DNA of 10,220 nucleotides from UBA6821 sp044236545 (GTDB taxonomy: Bacteria; Verrucomicrobiota; Verrucomicrobiia; Chthoniobacterales; UBA6821). The position numbers and the translations under genes were made by a program. The notes under the pieces were generated by a model. It had not been told where the DNA came from. It was given only the letters and a program-made list of their open reading frames with translations, and made no database searches. Location: the NCBI GenBank assembly GCA_044236545.1, contig JBIIGI010000084.1, positions 1-10,220 of the forward strand. The letters run 5' to 3'. Shown here piece after piece: positions 1 to 6,771 of this stretch. Numbering within the stretch: the first letter of the stretch is position 1; every line of letters starts with the position of its first letter.

Positions 1-2
1 CG

Positions 3-1916
3 GATCCCGTCCGGATCGCGCTCGACAGCGCCGGGTTCGCCTACGGCCCGCTCCGCGTGCGCAACGGTGTCCTCACGGCGGAACTTGCCAAAGATCCCAA
101 ACTCAAGGATCCGTCCACCATCCTGCTCGAAACTCCGGCCACCGCCGGCTCGCAGGTTCGGGTCGACGGCGAAGTCACGCAGGCTGATGGCTTCACCGCC
201 AATGCCAGGAAGGTGAAGACGGTGAAGTCGGAAATCGATCTCTACTACACGGTGCGCGAACTCACCAACTGGGCCACGGAGCTGTGGGCCCTGCGGTCAC
301 TCGGCACCGAAATCTTCAGGCGGGACACCACCCTGGTCTACTCCGTGGAGAAGACAGAGATGGCCGCTACCGACGGCGGCGACCCGTGGCTACGGGAGCA
401 TCTGGTTGATCACTACGTGCCCGCCTGGCGCCAGCCCCTCGCTGACGGCGCAACCGATGCTTCCATCGCGACCACGGGCCTCTCCCGCTGGCAAAACCAT
501 TACCTCGAGGGCCTCGACTGGCTCATGAAGGAGACCGGCATCAACGGGCTCTACCTCGACGGCATCGGCTACGATGAGCAGATCATGGCTCGCGTCGCCA
601 AATTGATGCTGGCTAACAACCCCGACTACCGCATCAAGTTCCATGCGGGCAACGAATACGACTTTTTGAATCTCAAGGTCAATACCCTCGGCGTCACCAT
701 GGCCCATCTCCCCTACATTACCGAGCTCTGGACCGGCGAGATGTTTGACTACAACCGCCCGCCGGACTACTGGCTGTCGGAGATCTCAGGCATCCCTTTC
801 GGACTCCACGGCGAAATGCTCAACTACCAGAACGGCGGCAATCCCTACCGGGGGATGGTCTATGGCATGAGCAGCCGCCACAACAACACCTGCACGGCCA
901 TCTATCAACTTTGGGATGATTTCGGCATCGCCGACGCCAAGCCTCTTGGCTACTGGGATCCCCGCTGCCCGGTGAAAACAAAGAACCCCGATGTCCGGGC
1001 CAGTGCCTATGTGAAGGAGGGCAAATCCCTCATCGCCATCGCCGGATGGAATCCCGATTACATGCTCAGCACACGAGCCACCGCCTCCATGGAGCCATCC
1101 CCGGATCAATCCATCAGGATCGACGGCGTCCTCGACCCGAAGGAATGGGGCAAGGCCGCGCAACTCACCAACTTCCAGGGCTTCGACACCAAAGCCATGG
1201 TTCCGTCAGCCGGGCAGACGGTCGCTTATCTAACCTTCGACTCCACCAACCTCTACTTTGCCTTCCGCTGCCTCGGGCCCACCGGCAATCTCGTCGCCAA
1301 GAGCGAGGGACGTGACTCCATGGTGTGGGAGGATGATGCGGCCGAACTCTTCCTCCAGCCCGACCCCGCCCGGGGTGACTATTACCAGCTTGTCGTCAAC
1401 TCCAAGGGGGTCCTCTTCGACACCAAGGGGATGAACGGAGGGTTTTGGAACGGCCCCTGGAGCGTGGCGACCAAGGTGGCCCCGGACTCCTGGACCTGCG
1501 AGGGGAGCATTCCCCTCGCCGCACTCGGCCTCTCCCCCGAGCAATTGGTGGAAGGTGCCACGATCGGCGTCAACTTCGTCCGCGACCAGAAGAGTCCCGC
1601 CAAGTTGATCTCCACCTGGTCCCCGTCCTCCGGTATCCTCCATTCGCTGGATAACTTCGGCCGTCTCTCCGTCGCCAAGCCGGGCGGCAGGACAGTGGAG
1701 GAAATGCAGCCCGACAAGCCCGACCAGCCTTGCAAGGTGAAGGTCTCCTTCGACTGGAAGGCCCTCGGGCTCGATCCCGCCAAGGTGAAAATGACCGCCC
1801 CGAAGCTCATGAATTTCCAAGAAGGTCAGGACTTTGCCCCGGGCACCACGGAGTTCAGCATCCCCAAGGACAAGGGTATCATCCTGCTACTCGAAAGACG
1901 CCGGGACGCGCGGTAA
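3..1916 (+). CDS. DUF6067-type glycoside hydrolase-like protein with inserted CBM9-like domain (5' end outside window)
   Basis: The frame is open from the first complete codon at 3, so the N-terminus and any signal peptide lie upstream; the GTG at 57 is internal. The first two thirds resemble the TIM-barrel part of DUF6067 proteins. Seen: a strand-end motif GLYLDGIGYDE with Asp at 558-560, a WTGEMFDYNRPPDYW segment (Glu at 738-740), and GIPFGLHGEML (Glu at 813-815). These acidic residues are candidate catalytic or sugar-binding positions by analogy with glycosidase barrels; the assignment is inference. A CBM9-like (DOMON-fold) module occupies about 1108-1680, from IRIDGVLDPKEWGKA to FGRLSV. 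The DUF6067 C-terminal sandwich is split around it: LIAIAGWNPD lies before it (about 1032-1061) and FDWKALGLDPAKVKMTAPK after it (about 1749-1805). A role in binding and possibly hydrolysing an extracellular polysaccharide is likely; the substrate is unknown. Confidence 0.8.
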   Translation, partial: DPVRIALDSAGFAYGPLRVRNGVLTAELAKDPKLKDPSTILLETPATAGSQVRVDGEVTQADGFTANARKVKTVKSEIDLYYTVRELTNWATELWALRSLGTEIFRRDTTLVYSVEKTEMAATDGGDPWLREHLVDHYVPAWRQPLADGATDASIATTGLSRWQNHYLEGLDWLMKETGINGLYLDGIGYDEQIMARVAKLMLANNPDYRIKFHAGNEYDFLNLKVNTLGVTMAHLPYITELWTGEMFDYNRPPDYWLSEISGIPFGLHGEMLNYQNGGNPYRGMVYGMSSRHNNTCTAIYQLWDDFGIADAKPLGYWDPRCPVKTKNPDVRASAYVKEGKSLIAIAGWNPDYMLSTRATASMEPSPDQSIRIDGVLDPKEWGKAAQLTNFQGFDTKAMVPSAGQTVAYLTFDSTNLYFAFRCLGPTGNLVAKSEGRDSMVWEDDAAELFLQPDPARGDYYQLVVNSKGVLFDTKGMNGGFWNGPWSVATKVAPDSWTCEGSIPLAALGLSPEQLVEGATIGVNFVRDQKSPAKLISTWSPSSGILHSLDNFGRLSVAKPGGRTVEEMQPDKPDQPCKVKVSFDWKALGLDPAKVKMTAPKLMNFQEGQDFAPGTTEFSIPKDKGIILLLERRRDAR

Positions 1917-1966
1917 ATCCATGGTCACCAGCCGCAACCTATCAGGCTGAATCACCATATTAACCC

Positions 1967-2716
1967 ATGAAAGCACCCCTCCTGAAATCCCTCCTCTGCG
2001 TCATCTCCCTCTCCGCGATCCCGATGGGTAAGGCTCACGCCATGGTCACCAACATCGCCTACTGGCGTTGCGGTGAGGGTGACACTCCCTCACCCACCGG
2101 CAAGCGCGCCGAGGCGAACGCCACGACGCACGACTCCACGGGTAACGGGCATGACCTGACCCGCCTCAACAACGAGGTGGATCCCGGCCCCTTCTACACC
2201 TACCCGGGGGCCGTTCCCGCCAGCAGCGTTGCCCTCGGTTTCGACCCCGAGGTCCGCACTGCGTTCTGCGGCACGGCCATCTCCGGGTTGACGGCCAACT
2301 GGGGTATCCAGTGCTATACGAAATCAACGAGCAACGGTTGCTCACTCATCTCCAACGGCGACAGCAACCTAGGAGGCTTCGGCATCTTTATCTGCAACAA
2401 CCACTACTCCGGGGTCGTGAACGGGATCGTCGTGCTCGAGGGAAACGTCACGCCCGACGGCAAGTGGCATGATGTGGCGCTTGTGAACGACAGCGGGACG
2501 CTCCAACTTTTCGTGGACGGTGCCCTGGATGCCAGCACGCATTCGGGAGGCGCGAAGGAGGCCTCGGGCTTCCTGACGCTGGGGACCGTCTACAACGGCA
2601 ACACCACTGCCTACGAGAACCACGCGGATGGTGACATCGACGAGGTCAGGATCTTCACGTTCGCCGAGGGCCAGTTCGAGGAGCCCGACCTAAAGGGCTA
2701 CGTCGGCGTCAAGTAA
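1967..2716 (+). CDS. Secreted LamG/concanavalin A-like domain protein without PEP-CTERM tag
   Basis: A protein of 249 residues. Residues 1-25 form a signal peptide (MKAPLLKSLLCV..., cleavage probably after AHA). The rest is one LamG (laminin-G-like, concanavalin A-like) sandwich. Family hallmarks seen: a YWRCGEGD opening, the DSTGNGHDLT segment, GKWHDVALVNDSGTLQLFVDG in the middle, and DGDIDEVRIFTF near the end. LamG domains usually bind carbohydrate or protein ligands; no catalytic residues are evident. It is a clear paralogue of the next gene (shared VTNI.YWR, ANWGIQCYT and ALVND.G.LQL blocks) but stops after DLKGYVGVK, where that gene continues into a sorting tag. It starts 50 bp after the DUF6067 gene with no terminator between, so co-transcription is plausible. 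No Shine-Dalgarno sequence precedes the ATG (leader ends CATATTAACCC). Confidence 0.85.
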   Translation: MKAPLLKSLLCVISLSAIPMGKAHAMVTNIAYWRCGEGDTPSPTGKRAEANATTHDSTGNGHDLTRLNNEVDPGPFYTYPGAVPASSVALGFDPEVRTAFCGTAISGLTANWGIQCYTKSTSNGCSLISNGDSNLGGFGIFICNNHYSGVVNGIVVLEGNVTPDGKWHDVALVNDSGTLQLFVDGALDASTHSGGAKEASGFLTLGTVYNGNTTAYENHADGDIDEVRIFTFAEGQFEEPDLKGYVGVK

Positions 2717-2798
2717 GCGTAAGGGGCGGGGTCGGGCCGGTTCAAAAGTGAGACCGGGGACGGTTCCAAAAAAAAGGAAAAAAAAGGAAAAAAACCAC

Positions 2799-2827
2799 TT
2801 GCTTGCCATGGCGAGCCGTCGTATTAA
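2799..2827 (+). promoter_or_regulatory. Probable sigma70-type promoter of the LamG PEP-CTERM gene
   Basis: A -35-like TTGCTT (2799-2804) and a -10-like TATTAA (2822-2827) are separated by exactly 17 bp. An A-rich tract (2768-2794), which could act as an UP-like element, lies directly upstream. The second PEP-CTERM gene has the same -35 with the same spacing. Predicted transcription starts near 2834, giving a leader of roughly 110 nt. Confidence 0.6.
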
Positions 2828-2860
2828 TCACTCGTGTCAGAGAGACTGAGTCGGCGGTAA

Positions 2861-2942
2861 ATGCCAGGCGGCATCCAGTCCGAAGCGCTTCTCGATGACC
2901 AAATAACCCCAACCCATAGCAACCCACCAAAAAACACCCTCC
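2861..2942 (+). promoter_or_regulatory. Conserved 5' leader with small hairpin and 10-bp palindrome (copy A)
   Basis: The leader holds ATGCC-AGGC-GGCAT (2861-2874), a 5-bp stem with a 4-nt loop, then the perfect palindrome GAAGCGCTTC (2882-2891), then an A/C-rich stretch up to the ATG with no Shine-Dalgarno sequence. In copy B the stem's outer A-U pair becomes G-U, so pairing is kept. From 2870 to 2942 the two copies differ only by one C. This is stronger conservation than anywhere in the mature coding regions. Function is unknown; a post-transcriptional or operator role is inference. Confidence 0.5.
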
Positions 2943-3800
2943 ATGAATACAAACACTGCATCCCTCCTGCGGAAACTGGCACTCTGCCTTTCCGCCTCAG
3001 TCCTGACGCTCACGGCGAACGCCACGGTCACCAACATCGGCTACTGGCGCGGTGGTGAGAACGACTTTCCTGAGGCGCCTCAAGGATCAAGGATCACGGT
3101 CGACATCGCTGGCACCAATAACCTGCAGCCATGGAATACCCCACAAAGCACACCGGGTTACAACCAATTTGGTCCCTATTACGCTACCCCGGCAAATTAC
3201 ACGGTGGGCGTGAATGCCACCCGAGCCCCCGGCAGTAGCGTCAACTGGGATTTCGATCAGGGTGCCGGCAACCTGTTCACAGGATCAGCGATCACCACCG
3301 CCAATGCGAACTGGGGTATTCAATGCTACACCACGACGAGTGACGGCTACATCATGATGAACGGCAATGCGGGGGGTGATGGCAGCGGCGGCTACGGGCT
3401 ATTTGTCTACAATGGCTTCTATTCCGCGATTATGCCCGGGGTTGCTGTTCTCCAAGGAACTGTCGCCCCCAACGGCAACTGGCGTAACCTCGCGCTGGTC
3501 AACGACAACGGCATCCTCCAACTCTACGTTAACGGCGTACTCGATGTCTCCTCAGCCCCGGGTGGGTCACGATTGTTCGGTACTGGTAACAAGTTAACGT
3601 TCGGCGGCACATACAATGGAAGCGGCTACGTGGGTATTGCTAATGGTAGCATCGACGAGGCCCGCCTTTTTACCTTTAACACCGGACAATTCCAAGCCTC
3701 CGACCTTCAGAACTACGTCATCCCCGAGCCCTCGACCTACGCGTTGGTACTCGGTGGCATCGCGACACTGCTCCTGATCCGCCGCCGCGTTCAGTCCTGA
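2943..3800 (+). CDS. LamG-domain protein with PEP-CTERM sorting signal
   Basis: A protein of 285 residues. Residues 1-27 are a signal peptide (MNTNTASLLRKLALCLSASV..., cleavage probably after ANA). One LamG/concanavalin A-like domain follows (about 28-255), with YWRGGEND, ANWGIQCYTTT, LALVNDNGILQLYVNGVLD and GSIDEARLFTF. The C-terminus from residue 261 is a canonical PEP-CTERM tag: PEPSTYALVLGG, a hydrophobic helix and a final RRR cluster. Family knowledge: such tags are recognised by an exosortase, which is not in this window, and the proteins end up at the cell surface or in exopolymer. The mature domain is paralogous to the upstream LamG gene. The ATG at 2943 is chosen because the signal peptide starts there and the second PEP-CTERM gene has the same start and leader. 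It has its own promoter and a terminator at 3823. Confidence 0.92.
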   Translation: MNTNTASLLRKLALCLSASVLTLTANATVTNIGYWRGGENDFPEAPQGSRITVDIAGTNNLQPWNTPQSTPGYNQFGPYYATPANYTVGVNATRAPGSSVNWDFDQGAGNLFTGSAITTANANWGIQCYTTTSDGYIMMNGNAGGDGSGGYGLFVYNGFYSAIMPGVAVLQGTVAPNGNWRNLALVNDNGILQLYVNGVLDVSSAPGGSRLFGTGNKLTFGGTYNGSGYVGIANGSIDEARLFTFNTGQFQASDLQNYVIPEPSTYALVLGGIATLLLIRRRVQS

Positions 3801-3856
3801 GTTTAGCGAGTTATCCTGTTCGAAGCGCCCGCGGGTCATGCCGCGGGCGCTTTTTT
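3723..3856 (+). repeat. Shared 3' cassette, copy A: PEP-CTERM codons plus terminator
   Basis: This aligns with 9870-10028. From CCCGAGCCCTCGACC through the stop codon and terminator the copies are nearly identical. Copy B has about 20 extra bases just after the stop, including a CCTGAGT direct repeat. Similarity begins exactly at the start of the sorting tag. Confidence 0.85.
3823..3856 (+). terminator. Rho-independent terminator after the LamG PEP-CTERM gene
   Basis: A perfect 12-bp stem (AAGCGCCCGCGG at 3823-3834 with CCGCGGGCGCTT at 3841-3852), a 6-nt loop GTCATG, and a T run reaching 3856. It lies 23 bp after the stop codon. The stem is identical to the one at 9991-10020. Confidence 0.9.
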
Positions 3857-3857
3857 C

Positions 3858-3974
3858 ATGAAACCAAGAGACCCCAAACCTTCCGGAAAGGCGCAAATCG
3901 GAGCCAACGACACCACGGTGGACTCCAGTGGAAAAGGTCACGACCTCACGGCCACCACAATAACTAACCAATGA
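3858..3974 (+). pseudogene. LamG gene remnant, 38-codon ORF overlapping the SGNH hydrolase start
   Basis: An intact small frame runs from the ATG at 3858 to the TGA at 3972-3974, overlapping the next gene's start in ATGA. Its segment DPKPSGKAQIGANDTTVDSS followed by GKGHDLT aligns with TPSPTGKRAEANATTHDSTG followed by NGHDLT in the upstream LamG protein (its residues about 28-55), without a signal peptide or the rest of the domain. It starts immediately after the terminator's T run. The simplest reading is debris of a third LamG gene deleted down to about 100 bp. It could still serve as a short leader ORF translationally coupled to the esterase; no Shine-Dalgarno sequence supports its own translation. 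Confidence 0.6.
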
Positions 3975-4693
3975 AAATCCCGTTCATCACTCTGCTTGTC
4001 ACCGCGGCACACACTTTCACGAGCGTTGCTGCCGACGCGCCGGCCGCGAAAGGCGCGCGCTTCATCCAAGATCTACAAGCGGGCAAGAAGGTGACCATCG
4101 TCACCATGGGCACCAGCCTCAGCAACGGCTGGCCGGTCGTCATGATGGGCGATTGGCTGACGCCCGACTTCCCCGGCCAGGTGACGTTTTTCAGCGAGTG
4201 CGTGGGCGCTTCCTCCACGGCGATGGGCCCGAATGGTGACAGGTCCCTATCAGGTCTTGGCAAAATTCCCGCTGCGATCGCCCACCGGCCGGATGTCGTC
4301 TTCATCGAGTTTGGCATGAACGACGCCTACCTGCCTTACAACACCTCCCTTGAGGAATCGAAAAAGAACCTGAATACGATCATCGATGCCATCCTCTCCG
4401 CCAATCCCAAGACGGAGATCATCCTCCAGACGATGAACTCGTGCCTGGACCAGGACGTCGGCGACAAGCATGCCTCGCTCCGCCCACGCCTAGCCGAATA
4501 CTATCAAATTCACCGTGACGTGGCCAAGGAGCGGAATCTCCTCCTCGTGGATCACTATCCGAATTGGCTAAAGCTCATGACGGAGGATCCTGCGAGTTTT
4601 GATAAACTGGTGCCCGATCGCGTTCATCCCGGAGCCTGGGGCTATTTCACCGTTTTCTTGCCCACGCTCAAGACGGCGCTGATGCCCAAGTGA
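3971..4693 (+). CDS. Secreted SGNH/GDSL-type hydrolase (probable carbohydrate esterase)
   Basis: A protein of 240 residues with a likely signal peptide at residues 1-21 (MKIPFITLLVTAAHTFTSVAA). SGNH blocks are in the expected order. Block I is VTIVTMGTSLSNG with nucleophile Ser49. A Gly-containing block II is in ECVGASSTAMG. Block III is FGMND with Asn117. Block V is DRVHPGAWGY with Asp216 and His219. Length is typical for a single-domain SGNH hydrolase. Family members include acyl and acetyl esterases acting on polysaccharides or peptidoglycan; the substrate here cannot be told. The ATG at 3971 overlaps the stop of the small LamG remnant (ATGA). Beyond the terminator at 3823-3856 no clear promoter is visible. 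It lies 67 bp before the next glycosidase-like gene, with which it may be co-transcribed. Confidence 0.88.
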   Translation: MKIPFITLLVTAAHTFTSVAADAPAAKGARFIQDLQAGKKVTIVTMGTSLSNGWPVVMMGDWLTPDFPGQVTFFSECVGASSTAMGPNGDRSLSGLGKIPAAIAHRPDVVFIEFGMNDAYLPYNTSLEESKKNLNTIIDAILSANPKTEIILQTMNSCLDQDVGDKHASLRPRLAEYYQIHRDVAKERNLLLVDHYPNWLKLMTEDPASFDKLVPDRVHPGAWGYFTVFLPTLKTALMPK

Positions 4694-4760
4694 CCCCTTT
4701 TTTGTTTCCAACTCCAACGCCTCGTCCCCTCAAAAGCGGAATACCTCCCTACCAAAACCC

Positions 4761-6722
4761 ATGAAAAGACTCACCCGTGCCGAAAGCTTTCTTGGTGTCC
4801 ATTTCGATTTTCATGCGTCACCGGATAACGAGATCATCGGCGCACGCTCGCTGCGCAAAACCCTCGCCCGGCTGCTCCGCTCCGTGGCTCCCGATTACGT
4901 CCAGTGCGATTGCAAGGGTCATCCTGGCATTTCCAGCTACCCGACGAAAGTCGGCAATCCGGCGCCGAAGTTTGCCGGGGATCCTTTGCGGATTTGGCGG
5001 GAGGAGACGGCGCGCCAAGGCGTGGCTCTCTTCATGCATTACTCCGGGGTATGGGACACTACCGCACTCGCCCGGCATCCGGAGTGGGCCCGCATTGATG
5101 AAACGGGGAAAACCGATCCCAACAACACATCCGTCTTTGGCGACTACGTCCAAAAACTCATGATCCCGCAGCTCGTCGAGCTTCGCGAAAAATACGGCGT
5201 TGATGGATTCTGGGTCGATGGCGATTGCTGGGCGACGTGTCAGGATTACCATCCGGCGGTGCTTGCGGAGTTTCGCCGGCGCACCGGCATCCGCAAGATT
5301 CCCCGAAAAAAAGGCGACGTGGGGTTTTACGAGTTTACAGAGTTTTGCCGCGAGGCATTCCGAGAATACGTGCGGACCTATGTCAACGCTCTGCACGAGC
5401 GATGCCCGGGGGTGCAGGTCGCCAGCAACTGGGCATTCAGCTCGTTCATGCCCGAGCCGGTATCTATCCCGGTGGATTTTCTTTCCGGAGACTACCCGCT
5501 GTCCGACAGCGTGAACGCGGCAAGGTTCGATGCGCGCTGTCTGATGCATCAGGGTTTGCCCTGGGACCTAATGGCTTGGGCGTTTAGCGGAAGCTGGGCC
5601 GTCAAAAATTTCACCGCCAAGCCGGCGATCCAGATGTTTCAGGAAGCGGGCGTGGTTCTGGCCCTCGGGGGCGGTTTCCAAATGTATTTCCAGCAGCAGC
5701 GGGATGGCTCGATCGCGGAGGAAGAGATCGCTGTGATGGCCGACGTGGCTCGGTTTTGCCGAAGCCGCCAACGGTTCTGTCACGAGGCAACGAGCATCCC
5801 GCAGGTGGCCTTGTTGCTCTCCAAGGAATGGCTCTACCGCCAGATTAGCCGTGTGTTCGGAGCCTGGGATGGAGAACACGCGCCCTTGCAGGGAATTCTG
5901 GGCGCACTGATGGACAATCAGTATTGCGTCGATGTTGTGAGCGAACACCACTTGAAGGGCCAAATGGCTCGCTATCCGGCGATCGTGGTGCCCGAGCAGT
6001 CGTTCCTCGACGAAGACTTCCGCAGCGAACTGCTCGCCTACGCGCGAGGCGGCGGCAGCCTTCTGGTGATTGGCGCGGAAGCCTCCCTGCTTTTCCGTGA
6101 AGAGTTGGGTCTCGAGACAAACGGCGTCCCCATCGAACGCGAGCGCTGGGTGGCCTCCGCCGGGGGCCTCGCCGGGCTCAAGACCAAGGGCCTCGAACTC
6201 AACGCCCGCCGGCCCGCTCGTGTGACGGGCAAGTGGCACGAGACCGGATCCCTAAGTTCACCCACGCATCCCGCCGTCGTCCGGCGGCGGTTTGGAAAAG
6301 GCCAACTCGCCTCGCTTTGCCTCGACTTTGGCACCAGCTACAAAACGGCCCGCACCTTCCAGGCCCGCGAATTCTTCGGCGGCTTGATGGCTGAGGTTTT
6401 TCCCGCGCCGATTGTAAAAGTCACCGGCTCCCATCACGTCGATGTGACTCTCATGAGAAAGGGCGCAGACCTTTTTGTGCATCTCGTGAACACCTCCGGT
6501 TCGCATGACAACCCCAACATTTTCACCATCGACGAAGTTCCTCCGATCCGCGACTTGCGGGTCACGCTGCGCTTGAAACAAAAGCCGGGCGTCATTCGCC
6601 TTCAGCCGGACGGAATCAAGCTCAAGTTCCAATGGCGGGCGGGAATCTGCACGCTGACCGTCCCCGAGGTGGCCGTTCACGCCATCCTTCAAATTGAAAA
6701 AGGCGCCGAATCCCACGCCTAA
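4761..6722 (+). CDS. Cytoplasmic TIM-barrel glycoside hydrolase-like protein with beta-galactosidase trimerisation-like domain
   Basis: A protein of 653 residues with no signal peptide (it starts MKRLTRAESFLGVHFDFHAS). Residues about 10-340 look like a glycosidase TIM barrel of the fucosidase or hypothetical-glycosyl-hydrolase (GHL6-like) type. Supporting motifs are FMHYSGVWD, GVDGFWVDGDCW (Asp153 and Asp155, candidate nucleophile region) and a buried VASNWAFSS strand. Residues about 345-440 (IPQVALLLSKEWLY to GGGSLLVIGAEAS) resemble the class-I-amidotransferase-like trimerisation domain of GH42 beta-galactosidases and GH151-type fucosidases. The end is a beta-rich domain. An intracellular enzyme acting on imported oligosaccharides is a reasonable inference; family and substrate are not settled. 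The gene follows the esterase by 67 bp. Its start is preceded by CTACCAAAACCC, with no Shine-Dalgarno sequence. Confidence 0.8.
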   Translation: MKRLTRAESFLGVHFDFHASPDNEIIGARSLRKTLARLLRSVAPDYVQCDCKGHPGISSYPTKVGNPAPKFAGDPLRIWREETARQGVALFMHYSGVWDTTALARHPEWARIDETGKTDPNNTSVFGDYVQKLMIPQLVELREKYGVDGFWVDGDCWATCQDYHPAVLAEFRRRTGIRKIPRKKGDVGFYEFTEFCREAFREYVRTYVNALHERCPGVQVASNWAFSSFMPEPVSIPVDFLSGDYPLSDSVNAARFDARCLMHQGLPWDLMAWAFSGSWAVKNFTAKPAIQMFQEAGVVLALGGGFQMYFQQQRDGSIAEEEIAVMADVARFCRSRQRFCHEATSIPQVALLLSKEWLYRQISRVFGAWDGEHAPLQGILGALMDNQYCVDVVSEHHLKGQMARYPAIVVPEQSFLDEDFRSELLAYARGGGSLLVIGAEASLLFREELGLETNGVPIERERWVASAGGLAGLKTKGLELNARRPARVTGKWHETGSLSSPTHPAVVRRRFGKGQLASLCLDFGTSYKTARTFQAREFFGGLMAEVFPAPIVKVTGSHHVDVTLMRKGADLFVHLVNTSGSHDNPNIFTIDEVPPIRDLRVTLRLKQKPGVIRLQPDGIKLKFQWRAGICTLTVPEVAVHAILQIEKGAESHA

Positions 6723-6771
6723 GCTGCACGCATCAACCCAAAGAAATCTCCCACCCCAACCATCCCAATTT

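Larger units (their letters stand above)
2761..3016 (+). repeat. Shared 5' cassette, copy A: A-tract, promoter, leader and signal-peptide codons
   Basis: This segment aligns with 9053-9295. Both begin CGGYTCC followed by A-rich runs, share a promoter core around TTGCTTGCCATG, then TGTCAGAGAG. They become almost identical over the last 73 (A) or 72 (B) leader bases and the first ~75 coding bases, which differ at only a few positions. Similarity ends abruptly just after CACGGC, where the mature proteins diverge completely. Confidence 0.9.

Noticed and set aside
1230..1820. Minus-strand open frame of 196 residues over the CBM9 region
   Set aside because: Low-complexity Gly/Glu/His/Leu translation, antisense to a clear domain.
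2737..2757. CCGGT/ACCGG hairpin after the first LamG gene as a terminator
   Set aside because: Only 5 bp of stem and no T run follows.
2861..3058. Upstream ORF in the leader of the LamG PEP-CTERM gene (ATG at 2861)
   Set aside because: A one-base indel between leader copies breaks the frame and the second copy has GTG in place of ATG; conservation fits DNA or RNA function, or recent duplication, better than protein.
4694..4712. T run after the SGNH gene as a terminator
   Set aside because: There is no GC-rich stem in front of the T run.
6694..6771. Earlier ATG for the chimeric ORF
   Set aside because: It lies inside the preceding gene and would put a long charged stretch ahead of the signal-like segment.
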